This document shows, one piece after another, positions 44,093-54,048 of a DNA stretch of 64,000 bases. Source of the stretch: Lodderomyces elongisporus (taxonomy: Eukaryota; Ascomycota; Pichiomycetes; Serinales; Debaryomycetaceae); assembly GCF_030384665.1 (NCBI RefSeq), contig NC_083674.1, forward strand, positions 2,356,001-2,420,000, given 5' to 3'. Within the stretch, counting starts at the first letter, position 1. Every line of letters starts with the position of its first letter. The position numbers were made by a program, and so were the translations under genes. A model generated the notes under the pieces. It was given only the letters and a program-made list of their open reading frames with translations. It ran no database searches and was not told the origin of the DNA.

Positions 44093-45925
44093 AAATCTTG
44101 GTCGACACTGGATAGCACACACTATGACAAATATGTTTCCAATGTTTTCTATGATAAATATTAGTAGTGGTGGTGGTGATCGTAGTAGCAGTAGTGATAG
44201 CAGTAGCAGCAGCAGTAGCAGTAGCAGTAGTGGTAGCAGTAGTGGTAGCAGTAGTGGTAGCAGTAGTGGTAGCAGTAGTGGTAGCAGCAGCAGTAGCAGT
44301 AGTAGTGGTGCTATTCCAACACGAGCAAACAATGATTTTGATGCAACATTAACAAACCCCGGAAGCAGATTCCACAAGCTTTTCTTCTGCACCATCTGAA
44401 ACAACTTGCACGGTGACTTACACAACCCAACCTGTGATAATATGATCCCGCTGTGCCTTGTTGATACTCCTAGTGCATATGCATCCTCGACATTTTTTGT
44501 CCTCCGTGCAAGATCAAGTTCAGAATAAATGTGTGAGTCGGCAGCTACACTAGTGCAATGTTGTGGTAGGCTATGGAAAACGGTAGCAGAGGTCGGTGGG
44601 CTCCCCCTGCTTTGGGATCATGGTTGGGTTTGTGATATAGTCGTCCGTGAAGCATCAACAGAGATAACATCAGGAATAGCACCAGTGACAGTAACGTGCT
44701 TTTTTTTTGTCCGTCTGTTTTTGTATTTCTTTTTTTTTTTTTTTTTTTTCCTTTTATTACTTGGTTGAGACCAGCATTAGACTTTTGATCCTCGCTTTTA
44801 TGTTTTTTATGTAGCGAGTGAAGCTGGTAGTTGGGGGTAGTGTTTTGATTTTGAACTTTTCTAGATGTAGTTCCCCCTCGATAACCTCAATGTGCTGATC
44901 TAAAGTCTTAATCAACCAAGCAGCGTATTCTTCTGGTGTTTTGACCTTTGCTCTGCCAAACCTGAAAAACCTTCTAAACCCCCTCCCCCTGGCGTATGTG
45001 GCGGACATTGCCTGTTGGACAGCCCTGGTCAATGGGGTGGTATAATGGCTTCAGAAATGAGGACTTATGGACAACGGAGTTGGTGCAAAGTGTTGCGAAG
45101 GTGGGTCTGGGTTCGCCCACGTCGTATGCGCGTTTGTTTCTGCGTGTCATGTAATTGTATGTGCGTGTGGTGTTTGTGTTTGTGTCTGTGTCTGTGTCTG
45201 TAAATGTGTATGTGTTCGAGGTATTTGTGTTTGTCTGGCTTGTTTCTTGTGTGCCCAAGTAATATACCTCAGTTGCTTGGTGCTCGTATGCCGGACTTAC
45301 TGCATAGATAGTTTCCTCCCCTCCAAAATTCATTTTCAAGAGTTGGAAGTGGGGAAGTATCAATGATGCCTCTTTGTAGTGGCTTCCCATTCTGGGAAGC
45401 TCTCTCCTGATGTCTTGGGAGTGTTCTTCTGAAATCTTGTAGATGAGAAATTTTCCATCTGTAGATTTGTAGGCGGTGCTGCCTATTTTTGTTATGGAGT
45501 CTTCCATGGACGCAAATGACTGTAAATAGGTGGATTCCAGGCATCCCCACAGCTTTCTTACTCTTTGAAACAGCTTTGCATGGTAGGACTCGATATTGGT
45601 TGTGAATTCTTGGTGCCTAAGAAAAACACTGAAAGTTTCGTCGTACTTCCAGGTTCTCCTGAGGCAGTCGGCAATACTTTTGTGTATTCCCTCTACAAGA
45701 AGAAACCTTTCGGCCTCTTTCTTGGTAAGCTTTTTAACTGGTGTTTCCAGCAGTGGTGCACCTGAGGGTGATTTCCCAAGTGTTTGCGAAGGTTTGAATC
45801 CCTTCGCCAAAGTTGATTTGAGGTTTTGGAAAACCTGCTTGGTTGATTGGGGTATAGGTTCCCAAACCTTGCGTTTGGTTGGTTTTGTCTCTCTTGATTT
45901 AAGGGTGGTATTAAGGGTTTGTGTG
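44093..45925. repeat. Direct-orientation decayed unit at the right edge of the array
   Basis: Homology to the array resumes at GGTCGACactGGATAGCACACACTAT (compare ~3250), runs through the unit junction and ends within the 5' end of an ORF A remnant. It contains an expanded AGTAGTGGTAGC-type repeat (44167-44312), lacks a short stretch near 44515, and beyond ~45925 the sequence is unique. Confidence 0.85.
44167..44312. repeat. Expanded AGT/AGC/GGT triplet minisatellite
   Basis: Array units have only a short GGTGGTAGTAGTAGTGGT tract here. In this edge copy it has grown to about 145 bp, with a clear 12-bp AGTAGTGGTAGC period in its second half. It opens frames of Ser/Gly or Val/Ala on the plus strand and Leu/Pro on the minus strand, which I do not regard as genes. 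Confidence 0.85.
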
Positions 45926-45963
45926 AATATTAGTTGAATGGTGCAAGTTGTATCATATAACAA
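44757..45963 (-). pseudogene. Right-edge ORF A pseudogene
   Basis: The start codon and first ~30 codons of ORF A are replaced by diverged sequence with no ATG; the open frame only begins at a TTG. A deletion of about 164 bp (equivalent of 617-781 in unit 1, joint near 45001) removes roughly residues 331-386 and shifts the frame, so the C-terminal third (44757-45032) is in another frame. The Thr/Asn run is very short. The remaining parts are over 90% identical to ORF A by eye. Confidence 0.88.
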
Positions 45964-46788
45964 TTGATTAGAAAATATATAGTAGAACTATTAGTCAATT
46001 TCTACTACTATTTGAAAGGTTGTTGTTTATGTATAGGCGGTGTCACATACTTCTGTTGATGGCAGATGCTGCACAATTTATAAGTCAGTTCCGTGAGCTA
46101 CCTTATGAAAGGTTGTTGCAATTTTCTTTATGTATACATATATATATATATATATATTATTTCTTTTTTTTTGATTTTAATCTTTTTGATTAAGTGATTG
46201 ATATGTCGGTATAGTATCCAAGTGCTCTTATGATAAACTGTAATGAGTTGAGTATTGTTGTTTGCAAGACAGATTATTGGGGATTTTGATGGTGGATTTG
46301 TTCTGAATTTATAAGCTCTTGCTTTCCTTACATTACTCTTTACACCCTCCTTTCTCGCGCCCCCAACGCGCGCGCTCTCTAAAAAAGAAAGGGAGATTAA
46401 AAATTTTTTTTTAGAGTTTTGCAACAAAATTCAGCTTGCTCAGGGTAGTGCGCTGGAAAAATATTACGTGTACCATACACATACATACAATGCAAGACTA
46501 ACCCCTTAATTCTAGTTTGTTACTTGACCCCCGTCGTATGATTCAATATTTGCAGATGGTGTTTTGTGTGACTATCATCTTCTTGGTTGGTCACACTTCT
46601 TGCAGTTACGCGTAAACCCCTCTTTCTCTCTCACCCTCTCCAAATAATTCTTGCAGCAATACATACAAAGGAGCAGTGTCTTGAATGCTTTCACCTATTG
46701 CCTCGATCGCTAGCTAATAAATTAGTTTTGCATGATCAGTTTGCAACCTACCTATTTTTTGTAAATCCTTTTTCCCCACTTTTCCCAA

Positions 46789-46819
<31 letters not shown>

Positions 46820-48440
46820 TTTTTTTATTTTTCTTTTCTTGCTCAACCATGATTCTTTACAAGGTGTATGGTTACTCGTCACATTACCATACACATAAGA
46901 AAACTTTATTTAACTTTTTGTTTTCGCAACCCTTCACCCATTCTCTCCTCACTTAACCCCTCTTCTCACTGGCACATGTTGGAAGAGTGGAGAAAAAAGA
47001 GGGATCGAGCCTCTAAGAAATTGCTAGCCAATGCACCCGTGCACATGCTCATGCAAGATCTACAGTACGTAAAAATATAACGATGACGACACTTCACCTC
47101 CTCTCCTCTCCTCTCCCCTCCGCTCTCCTCTCCTCTCCAGACTTTCCAATGGTTACAGCTTTCCAATAACCATTACAGACTGAGAGCTATAATTTATTCA
47201 CATACACTTTCACAATTTATTTTATGTTTTTTTTTTTTTCAAAGACAATTTGCCACAGATCTTGTTTTTGCTTTCCTTTTTCATTTTTAATAGATGAAAA
47301 TTAGGGGTTGCCAGATTGTCCCTGTGTGTATTTTTTTTTCTTGAGAAAAAAAAAAAAGGGTGTGATCAAGATGACTCCTAGTCAAAGTAATATGTGAATA
47401 AAAGAAAAAAAAATAGGGGGAGGGGGAAGAAAGGTTGAGGGGAAAGTGGGGTTTAAAAATTGATCAGTTGGGTCACACCTACTATTCTAATAATTCCGTG
47501 AACATTAAATGGTGATAGGTCACTTTGCAAAAGTTCTGTTTTAGTTGGGTGTGACCTTCTTTACGGTTGCGTAGCTTAAGAGGTTGTTGCCAATAAATAA
47601 AATCAATTGTTTAAGCAAAATTATTACCTATCTTTGTGTGTAGTGTTTATTATGCAGAAGAAGAGATAAGATACTTTCGAATAAACATTCGGCTTTGTTC
47701 TTCATTTGTTATTCACGTCTTTATTATATTTTTTTTTTATGTTTTAACGAATATTTATTTGCAAAAGAAAAAGAAATGAAATGAAATGAAAGAAAAAAAA
47801 AAGAGTGTTGTGCGCTTTGTCCACTATGTTTTGCAACCATAACTTGTATGGTGATACAATGCTCTATAGTACAAAAATCCAGCAGCCTGTTTTTTTTTAT
47901 TATTATTTTTATTATTATTTTTTTATTATTTTTATTATTTTTTTATTATTTAATTTTTATAATATTTAGAAAATGGTAGCGATGAAGAAAAACAACAATA
48001 TTAATATATAACGAAGAGTTTCTGAATTGGACACTACTGCTGTAACATGCTTTTACCATTATTCAATAACTTGTGTGTACTTGCCTCCTCCCCCTCCCCC
48101 TTTTTTTCTATTTTTAATTTTTTTTTTAATTTTTTTTTTCTCCGCTTTGGTGTAGAGATTCTCTTTTTACTCGAAGCTCATATAGATGGAATGTGAATAG
48201 TAATACTAGTGTTTTTGAGTATAAGGGGATGAAGATGGGAGAGTATACTTGTTTACTAGTTTAACAAGTTTTTTTTCCCTTTTTTGCTTTCAATTCGCTA
48301 GCATTATTGTTTGGACATCTATTGAACTTCAAGTACATTCCCAAAGCTTTCAAGACAGATTAAAGAAGAAAAAAAAAAAAAACATTTAAAAAAAAATATA
48401 AAAAGAGCAAAGTCTGAGCACAAAAAATTACAAAAAATAA
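45926..48440. other. Unique spacer between the array edge and tRNA-Ser
   Basis: AT-rich, with poly-T/poly-A tracts, a TA microsatellite (~46135-46157), a CT microsatellite (46792-46816) and a CTCCT-rich stretch (47096-47140). A 13-bp word TGAAAGGTTGTTG occurs twice about 95 bp apart (~46012 and ~46107). Apart from the doubtful spliced ORF at 46976-47183 I see no gene: other open frames lack ATG starts or consist of low-complexity sequence. Confidence 0.6.
46976..47183 (+). CDS. Doubtful small spliced gene (43 aa)
   Basis: An ATG at 46976 opens a 29-codon exon beginning MLEEWRKKRDRASKK, composed like an amphipathic helix and unlike the surrounding low-complexity DNA. It runs into a GTACGT donor-like word at 47065. 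After a CT-rich tract ending in CAG (47140) the frame continues through 47141-47183 and ends SNGYSFPITITD, stop. Join 46976-47064 and 47141-47183, intron 76 bp. I find no convincing TACTAAC branch site, and no known protein is recognised. If unspliced the frame ends at 47080 after 34 codons. It may be chance. Confidence 0.22.
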
Positions 48441-48546
48441 CGCCAGCTACAGGATTCGAACCTGCGAAGGAAAATCCCAATGCCTAGACCGCTTTGTTAA
48501 TGAAAACATTAGCAGGGCATCGCCTTAACCACTCGGCCAAACTAGC
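48441..48546 (-). tRNA. tRNA-Ser(GCT) with intron
   Basis: Read on the minus strand the acceptor arms GCTAGTT and AGCTGGC pair over 7 bp with discriminator G, as usual for eukaryotic tRNA-Ser. The D arm (GCC...GGC), anticodon stem (ATGCC/GGCAT), a long type-II variable arm and the T arm (GCAGG TTCGAAT CCTGT) are all present. The anticodon GCT is at 48511-48513 and decodes AGC/AGT. A 24-nt intron (48486-48509) lies one base 3' of the anticodon. CCA is not encoded. A run of A (T on the transcribed strand side) beyond 48440 may end Pol III transcription. Confidence 0.95.
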
Positions 48547-49112
48547 TATCTCATTTTGTTTAATTTCAATTTTTGATCAAGTTAAACAGCATAAGACATA
48601 AATGTTGAATCAACATATATCCTCAAGACTCTAGAGAGCAGAAATGAGAATTACAACTAGGGTTTGTAAACCGCTCTCGTGACAAATGACCAAAGAAAAA
48701 ACTAATAATGATAATAATTAAACCAAAGTTCGTAACCAGAAGAAAAATGTCTACATAACTCTATATCTGCAAAAAAAAAAAAAAAGACTTTCCCCAATTT
48801 TATGTAGTAAAAGCGCATTTCGAAACAAACTCTAATTAGAGTAGACATGACAAATTGTACAAACATACACCTGAAAAGAAAAGAAAAAGAAAAGAAACAA
48901 ATAAACAAACAAACAAATAAACATATATAATTGAAATATCAAACATAGAATCGCCATAGCTAGCAAGCTATCCAAACTGAAAGCTATAAAGTAAAAAGTG
49001 GAAATACCCAAACAGAAAATGAAAAGGAGAAAAAAAAAAAACCTAAAAGAAACATCATATATGTTAGAGTCACCAGTTCCTGCTCGTGTAGAAACATTGC
49101 AACAAAACATTG
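48547..49112. other. Spacer between tRNA-Ser and the PB1/ZZ gene
   Basis: AT-rich spacer with several A tracts (for example ~48771-48785 and 49030-49041). Serves as the 3' region of the minus-strand gene to its right and the 5' flank of the tRNA. No gene-like frame was found. Confidence 0.5.
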
Positions 49113-51548
49113 CTAAGAATCTGTACTATGCATTGAGAGTACTTCAAAGTCTGAGTCTGGTGACTCTATGTCCGAGTCCAACAAGTCGTAGTTTTCACCA
49201 AATTCTTCATCTTTATCATCCATCGGTTCCACTTGCGCATCCCCACTTGAAATGCTCTCGGTCGAGGTGCTACTTTCACGAGGCAAAGAAGGTAACACTA
49301 TCGAATGAAACGACGCAGTTTGAGATTGCCAGTCAGTAGTTCCAGAAACACTCTTTTGCGTGCTTCCAATATTAAGCAGCGCATCCAAAGCTTTAACCTC
49401 TCTAGAAGAGAAAACAGATGATGTTTTTCCTGCAGCAATCTCTTTACTGAAAATCAGTAATCTGCCCTCTGTCGTCTCTTCTTCAATTGTACAGCTCGCA
49501 ACTTGAGTCTTATTTGTCAAAACCGCTGTGATTGGATAAACAAGCTCACTGATCTGCAAAGGCAAGTTGAATTTTGACGTTTTACCGCTGGAAATTCCAT
49601 GCTCGTTAAATACGGCTACTTTCAGTATCAACAAACTATTTGCATTGAAAACTGAAATCGATAAATCCTCGCCGCTAATGGCAGAACCTGAAAAATTCAG
49701 AACAACTAGTTGAAACAACAGATTACTCTTTCTTTCCAAGTGTACAAAACCAGTAGTGTTCTCATCTTCTAATGGTGGGCTGTCTCTATCAACAACATTG
49801 AAGCCCTCCGCGATATTATTGTTATCGTCATGGTCTCTACTAACAACACTAAGCTCAATATCATTCTGCCATTGAAACTTACCTTCCAATTTCAAGGTGG
49901 GCGTGATGATGTTGAATGTTGAGTTTTCAATGCCATACTCTTCGGGAATTTTGCCCAACTTGTAGAACTTGACCTGACCTGGTTTTATGTCACTAGCATT
50001 CTTGACAAAAGTGAGCTTTCTTTGCATGTCATGCCCAAACTCAAACTTCAAATTGCCACCATTAACAACTTGGTCAGATTTGTTGATCAATTGCAAAACA
50101 ACTTTGCCACCCATTATTCCTACAGTTGAAAACCTAGCAACAAGTGTGCTTCGTCTTGTTTGAGTTTCTTTCGTTGCATATGTAACTCGCTCATCACCAT
50201 CCGTTGAAGCATCTGTATTATTTCCATTTTCAACCAGTAATTGCTCCTTTTCAGTATACAAAACATCATTGTCCTCATCTTTGATGTTATTTTTGAGATC
50301 AACATCATCAGAACCATCAATATTACCATGATTTTCATTATGATTATCATCATTGTTGTTTTCAGTTTTCAAGATACCCCTGATTAAATCAACCACAAAG
50401 TCATGTCTTGATTCCGCATTCCCAAATCCTGTGTCATTGAGCAAATTCATAATCTCATCATAGCGTTGGCTTTTCCCCAAATGAAGATCAACCTCTTTCA
50501 TAAAGCCGTCTATTCCCTTCATACTCAACCATTCGGTCAAAGTCTCTCTAGTGTCATTGGTACATTGAGAAAGTGGTATGTCGTAAACTATATCCTCAAT
50601 AATGGATCTATTATTGTGCCAGCAGCCTGCCCCAGTGTTTGCACCTGCACTGGCACCAAAACCGGTAGCAGTGTATCCCTGAGTTGTAGAATAATTACAG
50701 TCAGGTTTTGCCCCTTTCAATCCAAATGCATTTGACGTGAAAAACTGAGTTGGTCTAGGAATTTTAACCATTGGATGCTCATAAGAGTGATTTCCATAAG
50801 ACAATTGCTCAGATTGCTGTTTGGCTTCACAATTTGAGCACAAATCATAGTTGTCACAGACCAAACAGGAATATCTAATTCCTTTCAATGGGTTAAATTC
50901 AATTGGTGAACATTGATCGCAACAAATATTTGAATGGATAACCTGATTATCGTTTTTTTCGACATCATGACCAGCATCAAGATTATGCTGACTTGTTTTG
51001 CACTCATTATCCTTAGTCAATAAGGGTTTTTTGTCCATTACCCCTGTGCTTAAATCATGAGAGTTGCCAAAAAGCTCCTTAAAGTGCTCCCATGCCATTT
51101 CAATCAATGCGTCTCCAAACTTGGAAATATCCTCTGTGATTTTTTGCTTCAAATCCTTTTCTGTCCTTTGTGCTAAGTTGTACTTTGATTCTGTATCAAA
51201 AAGCTTCCGCTTAGGCTCAACTTGTACATTTAACTTTACATGATTCTTGACTTTCAAGCTCCTTGCAAGGGCCTTGAAGTCATCTTCGCTCTTCAATGGA
51301 ACAAAATCCTTGTGTTTCTTGGATTTTCTAGTGAATTGTATATAGTCATTGAAAGCTTCCAATTCTTGAATATGGGGCAACTCGGTCTTTAAAAACTCGA
51401 TTAATGCATCCTTTGACCTTAGTTTTGCAACAGTCTCTCTTCTGGAGTAGACGGTTATCGCATCCGACAACGCATGGTTCCTATTGTCGTCAACCTTATC
51501 AAAGGTAACTTTGAAAGTTATCAATTGGCTTCTACTACTGCCCGTCAT
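49113..51548 (-). CDS. PB1- and ZZ-domain protein, Nbr1-like selective autophagy receptor
   Basis: 811 aa. Residues ~8-110 form a PB1-type domain (basic and acidic clusters, KSEDDFKALARSLK). Residues 209-259 are a ZZ zinc finger with the full ligand set: CDQC, CLVC, CSNC and an H-x4-H pair. A stretch at ~362-393 (IMNLLNDTGFGNAE...) resembles a UBA fold, weakly. Two beta-rich regions at ~465-570 and ~598-690 could be FW/Ig-like, as in Nbr1 and Atg19-type receptors. The acidic C-terminus has two Atg8-interacting-motif candidates, YDLL (787-790) and FEVL (801-804). PB1 followed by ZZ and a C-terminal AIM is the order in the p62/Nbr1 family, whose members link cargo to Atg8 on the phagophore. Family membership is well supported; cargo and name are inference. 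Divergent from the phosphatase gene at 52673. Confidence 0.82.
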   Translation of the reverse strand: MTGSSRSQLITFKVTFDKVDDNRNHALSDAITVYSRRETVAKLRSKDALIEFLKTELPHIQELEAFNDYIQFTRKSKKHKDFVPLKSEDDFKALARSLKVKNHVKLNVQVEPKRKLFDTESKYNLAQRTEKDLKQKITEDISKFGDALIEMAWEHFKELFGNSHDLSTGVMDKKPLLTKDNECKTSQHNLDAGHDVEKNDNQVIHSNICCDQCSPIEFNPLKGIRYSCLVCDNYDLCSNCEAKQQSEQLSYGNHSYEHPMVKIPRPTQFFTSNAFGLKGAKPDCNYSTTQGYTATGFGASAGANTGAGCWHNNRSIIEDIVYDIPLSQCTNDTRETLTEWLSMKGIDGFMKEVDLHLGKSQRYDEIMNLLNDTGFGNAESRHDFVVDLIRGILKTENNNDDNHNENHGNIDGSDDVDLKNNIKDEDNDVLYTEKEQLLVENGNNTDASTDGDERVTYATKETQTRRSTLVARFSTVGIMGGKVVLQLINKSDQVVNGGNLKFEFGHDMQRKLTFVKNASDIKPGQVKFYKLGKIPEEYGIENSTFNIITPTLKLEGKFQWQNDIELSVVSRDHDDNNNIAEGFNVVDRDSPPLEDENTTGFVHLERKSNLLFQLVVLNFSGSAISGEDLSISVFNANSLLILKVAVFNEHGISSGKTSKFNLPLQISELVYPITAVLTNKTQVASCTIEEETTEGRLLIFSKEIAAGKTSSVFSSREVKALDALLNIGSTQKSVSGTTDWQSQTASFHSIVLPSLPRESSTSTESISSGDAQVEPMDDKDEEFGENYDLLDSDIESPDSDFEVLSMHSTDS

Positions 51549-51897
51549 CCTTTAGTCTTGAAAATTGCTGTTGTTATTTTATTTTGTTTTCTATTTTGAA
51601 TAGCTGTTGTTCTTGGACCTAGTTCGAAAGTAAACAACTATGGGGAAGGGGGTCTGATTAGAAAAAACCAAAAAAAAGGGGGGGTTGGTAAAGTTATTCT
51701 TTGAATTGTAATGTGAATTGAGTAAGATGTATTTGCAAAAGTGGAATCAAAGGTATGTAAATCTGATTGTAGTATTTAAAGATAATTAAAAGCAGATTGA
51801 ATCAAGTGATTTATGGTGTGGGAATATGGCTGTATATACGTATTTGCCGTCCGAATTTTCCCCACCCACCCCTTACTCCACTCCTTCTTTTTTTTTT

Positions 51898-51937
<40 letters not shown>

Positions 51938-52672
51938 CATCTCCTTATCGCGCGCTTCCTTGCTTATTATTATATATCAGAGAAAGTAATTGCAGTGATC
52001 ATTGTGGTAGCAGTGATAACAACAATAGTCACATATTTATCTTAAATTCCTATCTTTTTCAGTGTCCTTGTGCTTGTCTCCATCTTTCAACGTTTCCGTA
52101 CTTTGTTTTTTTCTGTTTTTTAGTACAAGATCTAAACTCAGTTATACTACTCGATTTATATATATATATATATATATATATATGCTCTCTATTTCATTCC
52201 TGTTTTCATCATATTCTACAGTTTAAACCACTAATCACCTCCCACGGTTGCTTAGAAGTGCTGTGTTGTCAGCTACTCCTACTAATACTTTTTGTCTTAC
52301 ACTTCTCCACCTCCTTCTAGTAAGTAAAATGAAAAAGGAAACGAGAAAAGAATTTGGTTTGAAATTGCTACCAAATTTAATCTTGTATCGCGCATCACAA
52401 TTTCTTCTTTTAAGTTGCTTTTGCTCCTCTATACAATTATTAGTATATCTATTTATTACCATTACCACCTTCAAGATGAGCGCAATAGATATTTGAGCAT
52501 TTGCCACAGTGAGAGTTCAAGTACATTTTACAACATATGAAAATAAAAGAGTGTTTACAAGATCTTTGATTTTACTCTTGTTTGCATTCTTTCTTTTGTG
52601 CACCCCTTCATATTCATATTCATATTCATCGGTATCTTCATCTCGTGCTGCTTTTCATTCATAACGTCAATC
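51549..52672. other. Divergent promoter region
   Basis: 1.1-kb spacer serving both the PB1/ZZ gene (-) and the HAD phosphatase (+). Contains a CT microsatellite (51899-51935) and a TA microsatellite (52157-52183). A 164-codon plus-strand frame at 51826-52320 passes through both microsatellites and shows no domain, so I do not call it. Confidence 0.5.
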
Positions 52673-53242
52673 ATGACTATAAAGGCAAACCGCAATGCTG
52701 AGCACAACAAACTTGGTACCACAACCACGTCCAAAGATTATCAGTATCCGAAAGCAGTGGTGTTTGATCTAGACTACACTTTATGGCCGTGCTGGTGTGA
52801 CACTCATATCGATACCCCAATAAAATCAGTGTCTTCGACACAGGTAATTGATAGATCAGGCATGAGACTTTCCTTTTATCCACATGTTGAATCCATAATA
52901 CAGGAACTAGTTGCAAATGACGTGAAAATAATAGGTGCTAGCCGGACAGCTACGCCTCAGGTGGCAAAGAAACTTTTGTCGATGCTCCATATCAATGACA
53001 AACCCGCGATAACATACTTTGACTCACTTCAGTGGGGCCAGGGTTCCAAGATCAAACATATCGGTTTGGCTGCAAAGCAACTAGGTATGAGCCAAGAGTT
53101 ACAAGAAGGCGAGTTTGTACTTTTTGATGACGAATTGAGGAACAGAGATGTGAAAAATATCAAAGTTCACTTTGTTCATGTCCCGGATGAATCAAAGGGC
53201 CTAACAAGGCAAATATTTGAGCAAGGACTCCTATCTCGATAG
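52673..53242 (+). CDS. HAD-family phosphatase, MDP-1 type
   Basis: 189 aa from the ATG at 52673. The open frame extends upstream but without an ATG. Motif I is VFDLDYTLWP, with the DxDxT nucleophile and general acid Asp pair and the tryptophan typical of magnesium-dependent phosphatase 1. Motif II is IIGASRTA (Ser/Thr position). Motif III/IV is LFDDELRN, with the Mg-binding acidic pair. Length and layout agree with MDP-1 and the yeast YER134C-type proteins, small cytosolic phosphatases; substrates (protein tyrosine phosphate or glycated/sugar phosphates) are not settled in the family. No targeting signal is visible. Confidence 0.9.
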   Translation: MTIKANRNAEHNKLGTTTTSKDYQYPKAVVFDLDYTLWPCWCDTHIDTPIKSVSSTQVIDRSGMRLSFYPHVESIIQELVANDVKIIGASRTATPQVAKKLLSMLHINDKPAITYFDSLQWGQGSKIKHIGLAAKQLGMSQELQEGEFVLFDDELRNRDVKNIKVHFVHVPDESKGLTRQIFEQGLLSR

Positions 53243-53515
53243 TATTGAAATTTTACAAGTGCAACCAAAAGAGAATAGACCGATATAATATATTAGAATA
53301 CGCGTATAGCTTAGAAAAAATTCATATATAGACTAGTTTAGATCAAATCTCATTTGAATTCAATTAAATGTAGATGTGTATATCAAGTTAAACTGAGTGT
53401 GACCAAATTTAGAGCTGGACACTATATCACCTTGATTTCAATGATAATCGACAGTAATTTAATGTCACTTCTTGACACGAAAACAAAGCCAAAGCCAAAA
53501 CTAGTATCACCCTTT

Positions 53516-54048
53516 TCAATTCTTCCTCGTAGCGATTGACGATACTAGAGATACAAGTTGGTTGTGGCTTGTTTCTTTTGATGAATGTATATCTCTCTAT
53601 ACAATAAAAGTTAGTATTCAAATGATCAATCTCCAGTTTGCATTTACATTAGCATTCCACAATTCTTCAAAACTGAACATACCTTTGCCAACCAATCAAT
53701 TAATTTTTCATTGCTCCAGCTGCTAATGTCCCTCAATTCAGAATTGAATGCTTCCTCTGACTGAAATACTTCCACAATTCGACCTTGTTCAGAGTAGTCC
53801 CTTTGTTCACTCTCAACCACTACCGGTTTATCACGTAGCTCTCTGTCCTCTTCTTCCAGTGCATCATCATCGTTTATCCCATGGACATAATTGTATATCG
53901 ATTTCTTCAAGTGTGGGAACGTGTTCAAAACTATTGCCGTTGCTCCAATAACGATTGCACCTCCGATTAAGCCAGCTTTGATGCGTCGTGTGTGGTTGGG
54001 TTTGCTAAGTCTAAGAGACATGTTAAAGAAGAGTTTGAGATATGCCAA
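53516..54048 (-). CDS. Small membrane-anchored protein with Ish1-like C-terminus (spliced)
   Basis: Two exons: complement(53516..53596, 53683..54048). The first reads to ...SNEKLIDWLAK and meets a GTATGT donor at 53682-53677. A perfect TACTAAC branch word (53616-53610) and TATAG acceptor (53597) follow; the second exon adds 26 residues starting RDIHSSKE and a TGA. Unspliced, the frame would end in a short unrelated tail. The product is 148 aa (139 if Met10 is used, which gives a more typical MSLRLSKP start). It has a basic N-terminus, one membrane segment at ~25-42 (GLIGGAIVIGATAIVL), an acidic middle, and a W-(x)n-L-x-x-W-L pattern resembling Ish1/HeH-type domains. Mitochondrial or nuclear-envelope location is possible; function is unknown to me. 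Confidence 0.8.
53597..53682 (-). other. Spliceosomal intron (86 bp)
   Basis: Donor GTATGT, branch TACTAAC and acceptor TAG, all matching the yeast consensus. Branch A to acceptor is about 14 nt. Phase 0: it follows the complete AAG codon for Lys122. Confidence 0.85.

Noticed and set aside
43863..44399. 178-codon Ser-rich frame on the plus strand
   Set aside because: Fuses ORF A remnant sequence, minisatellite and expanded AGT repeat across a rearrangement joint.
46012..46120. TGAAAGGTTGTTG repeated twice, with TGTCACATAC between, as a possible second LTR remnant
   Set aside because: Only 10 bases resemble the solo LTR start and no matching end or target duplication is seen.
51826..52320. 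164-codon plus-strand frame
   Set aside because: Composed largely of CT and TA microsatellite translation in a promoter region.
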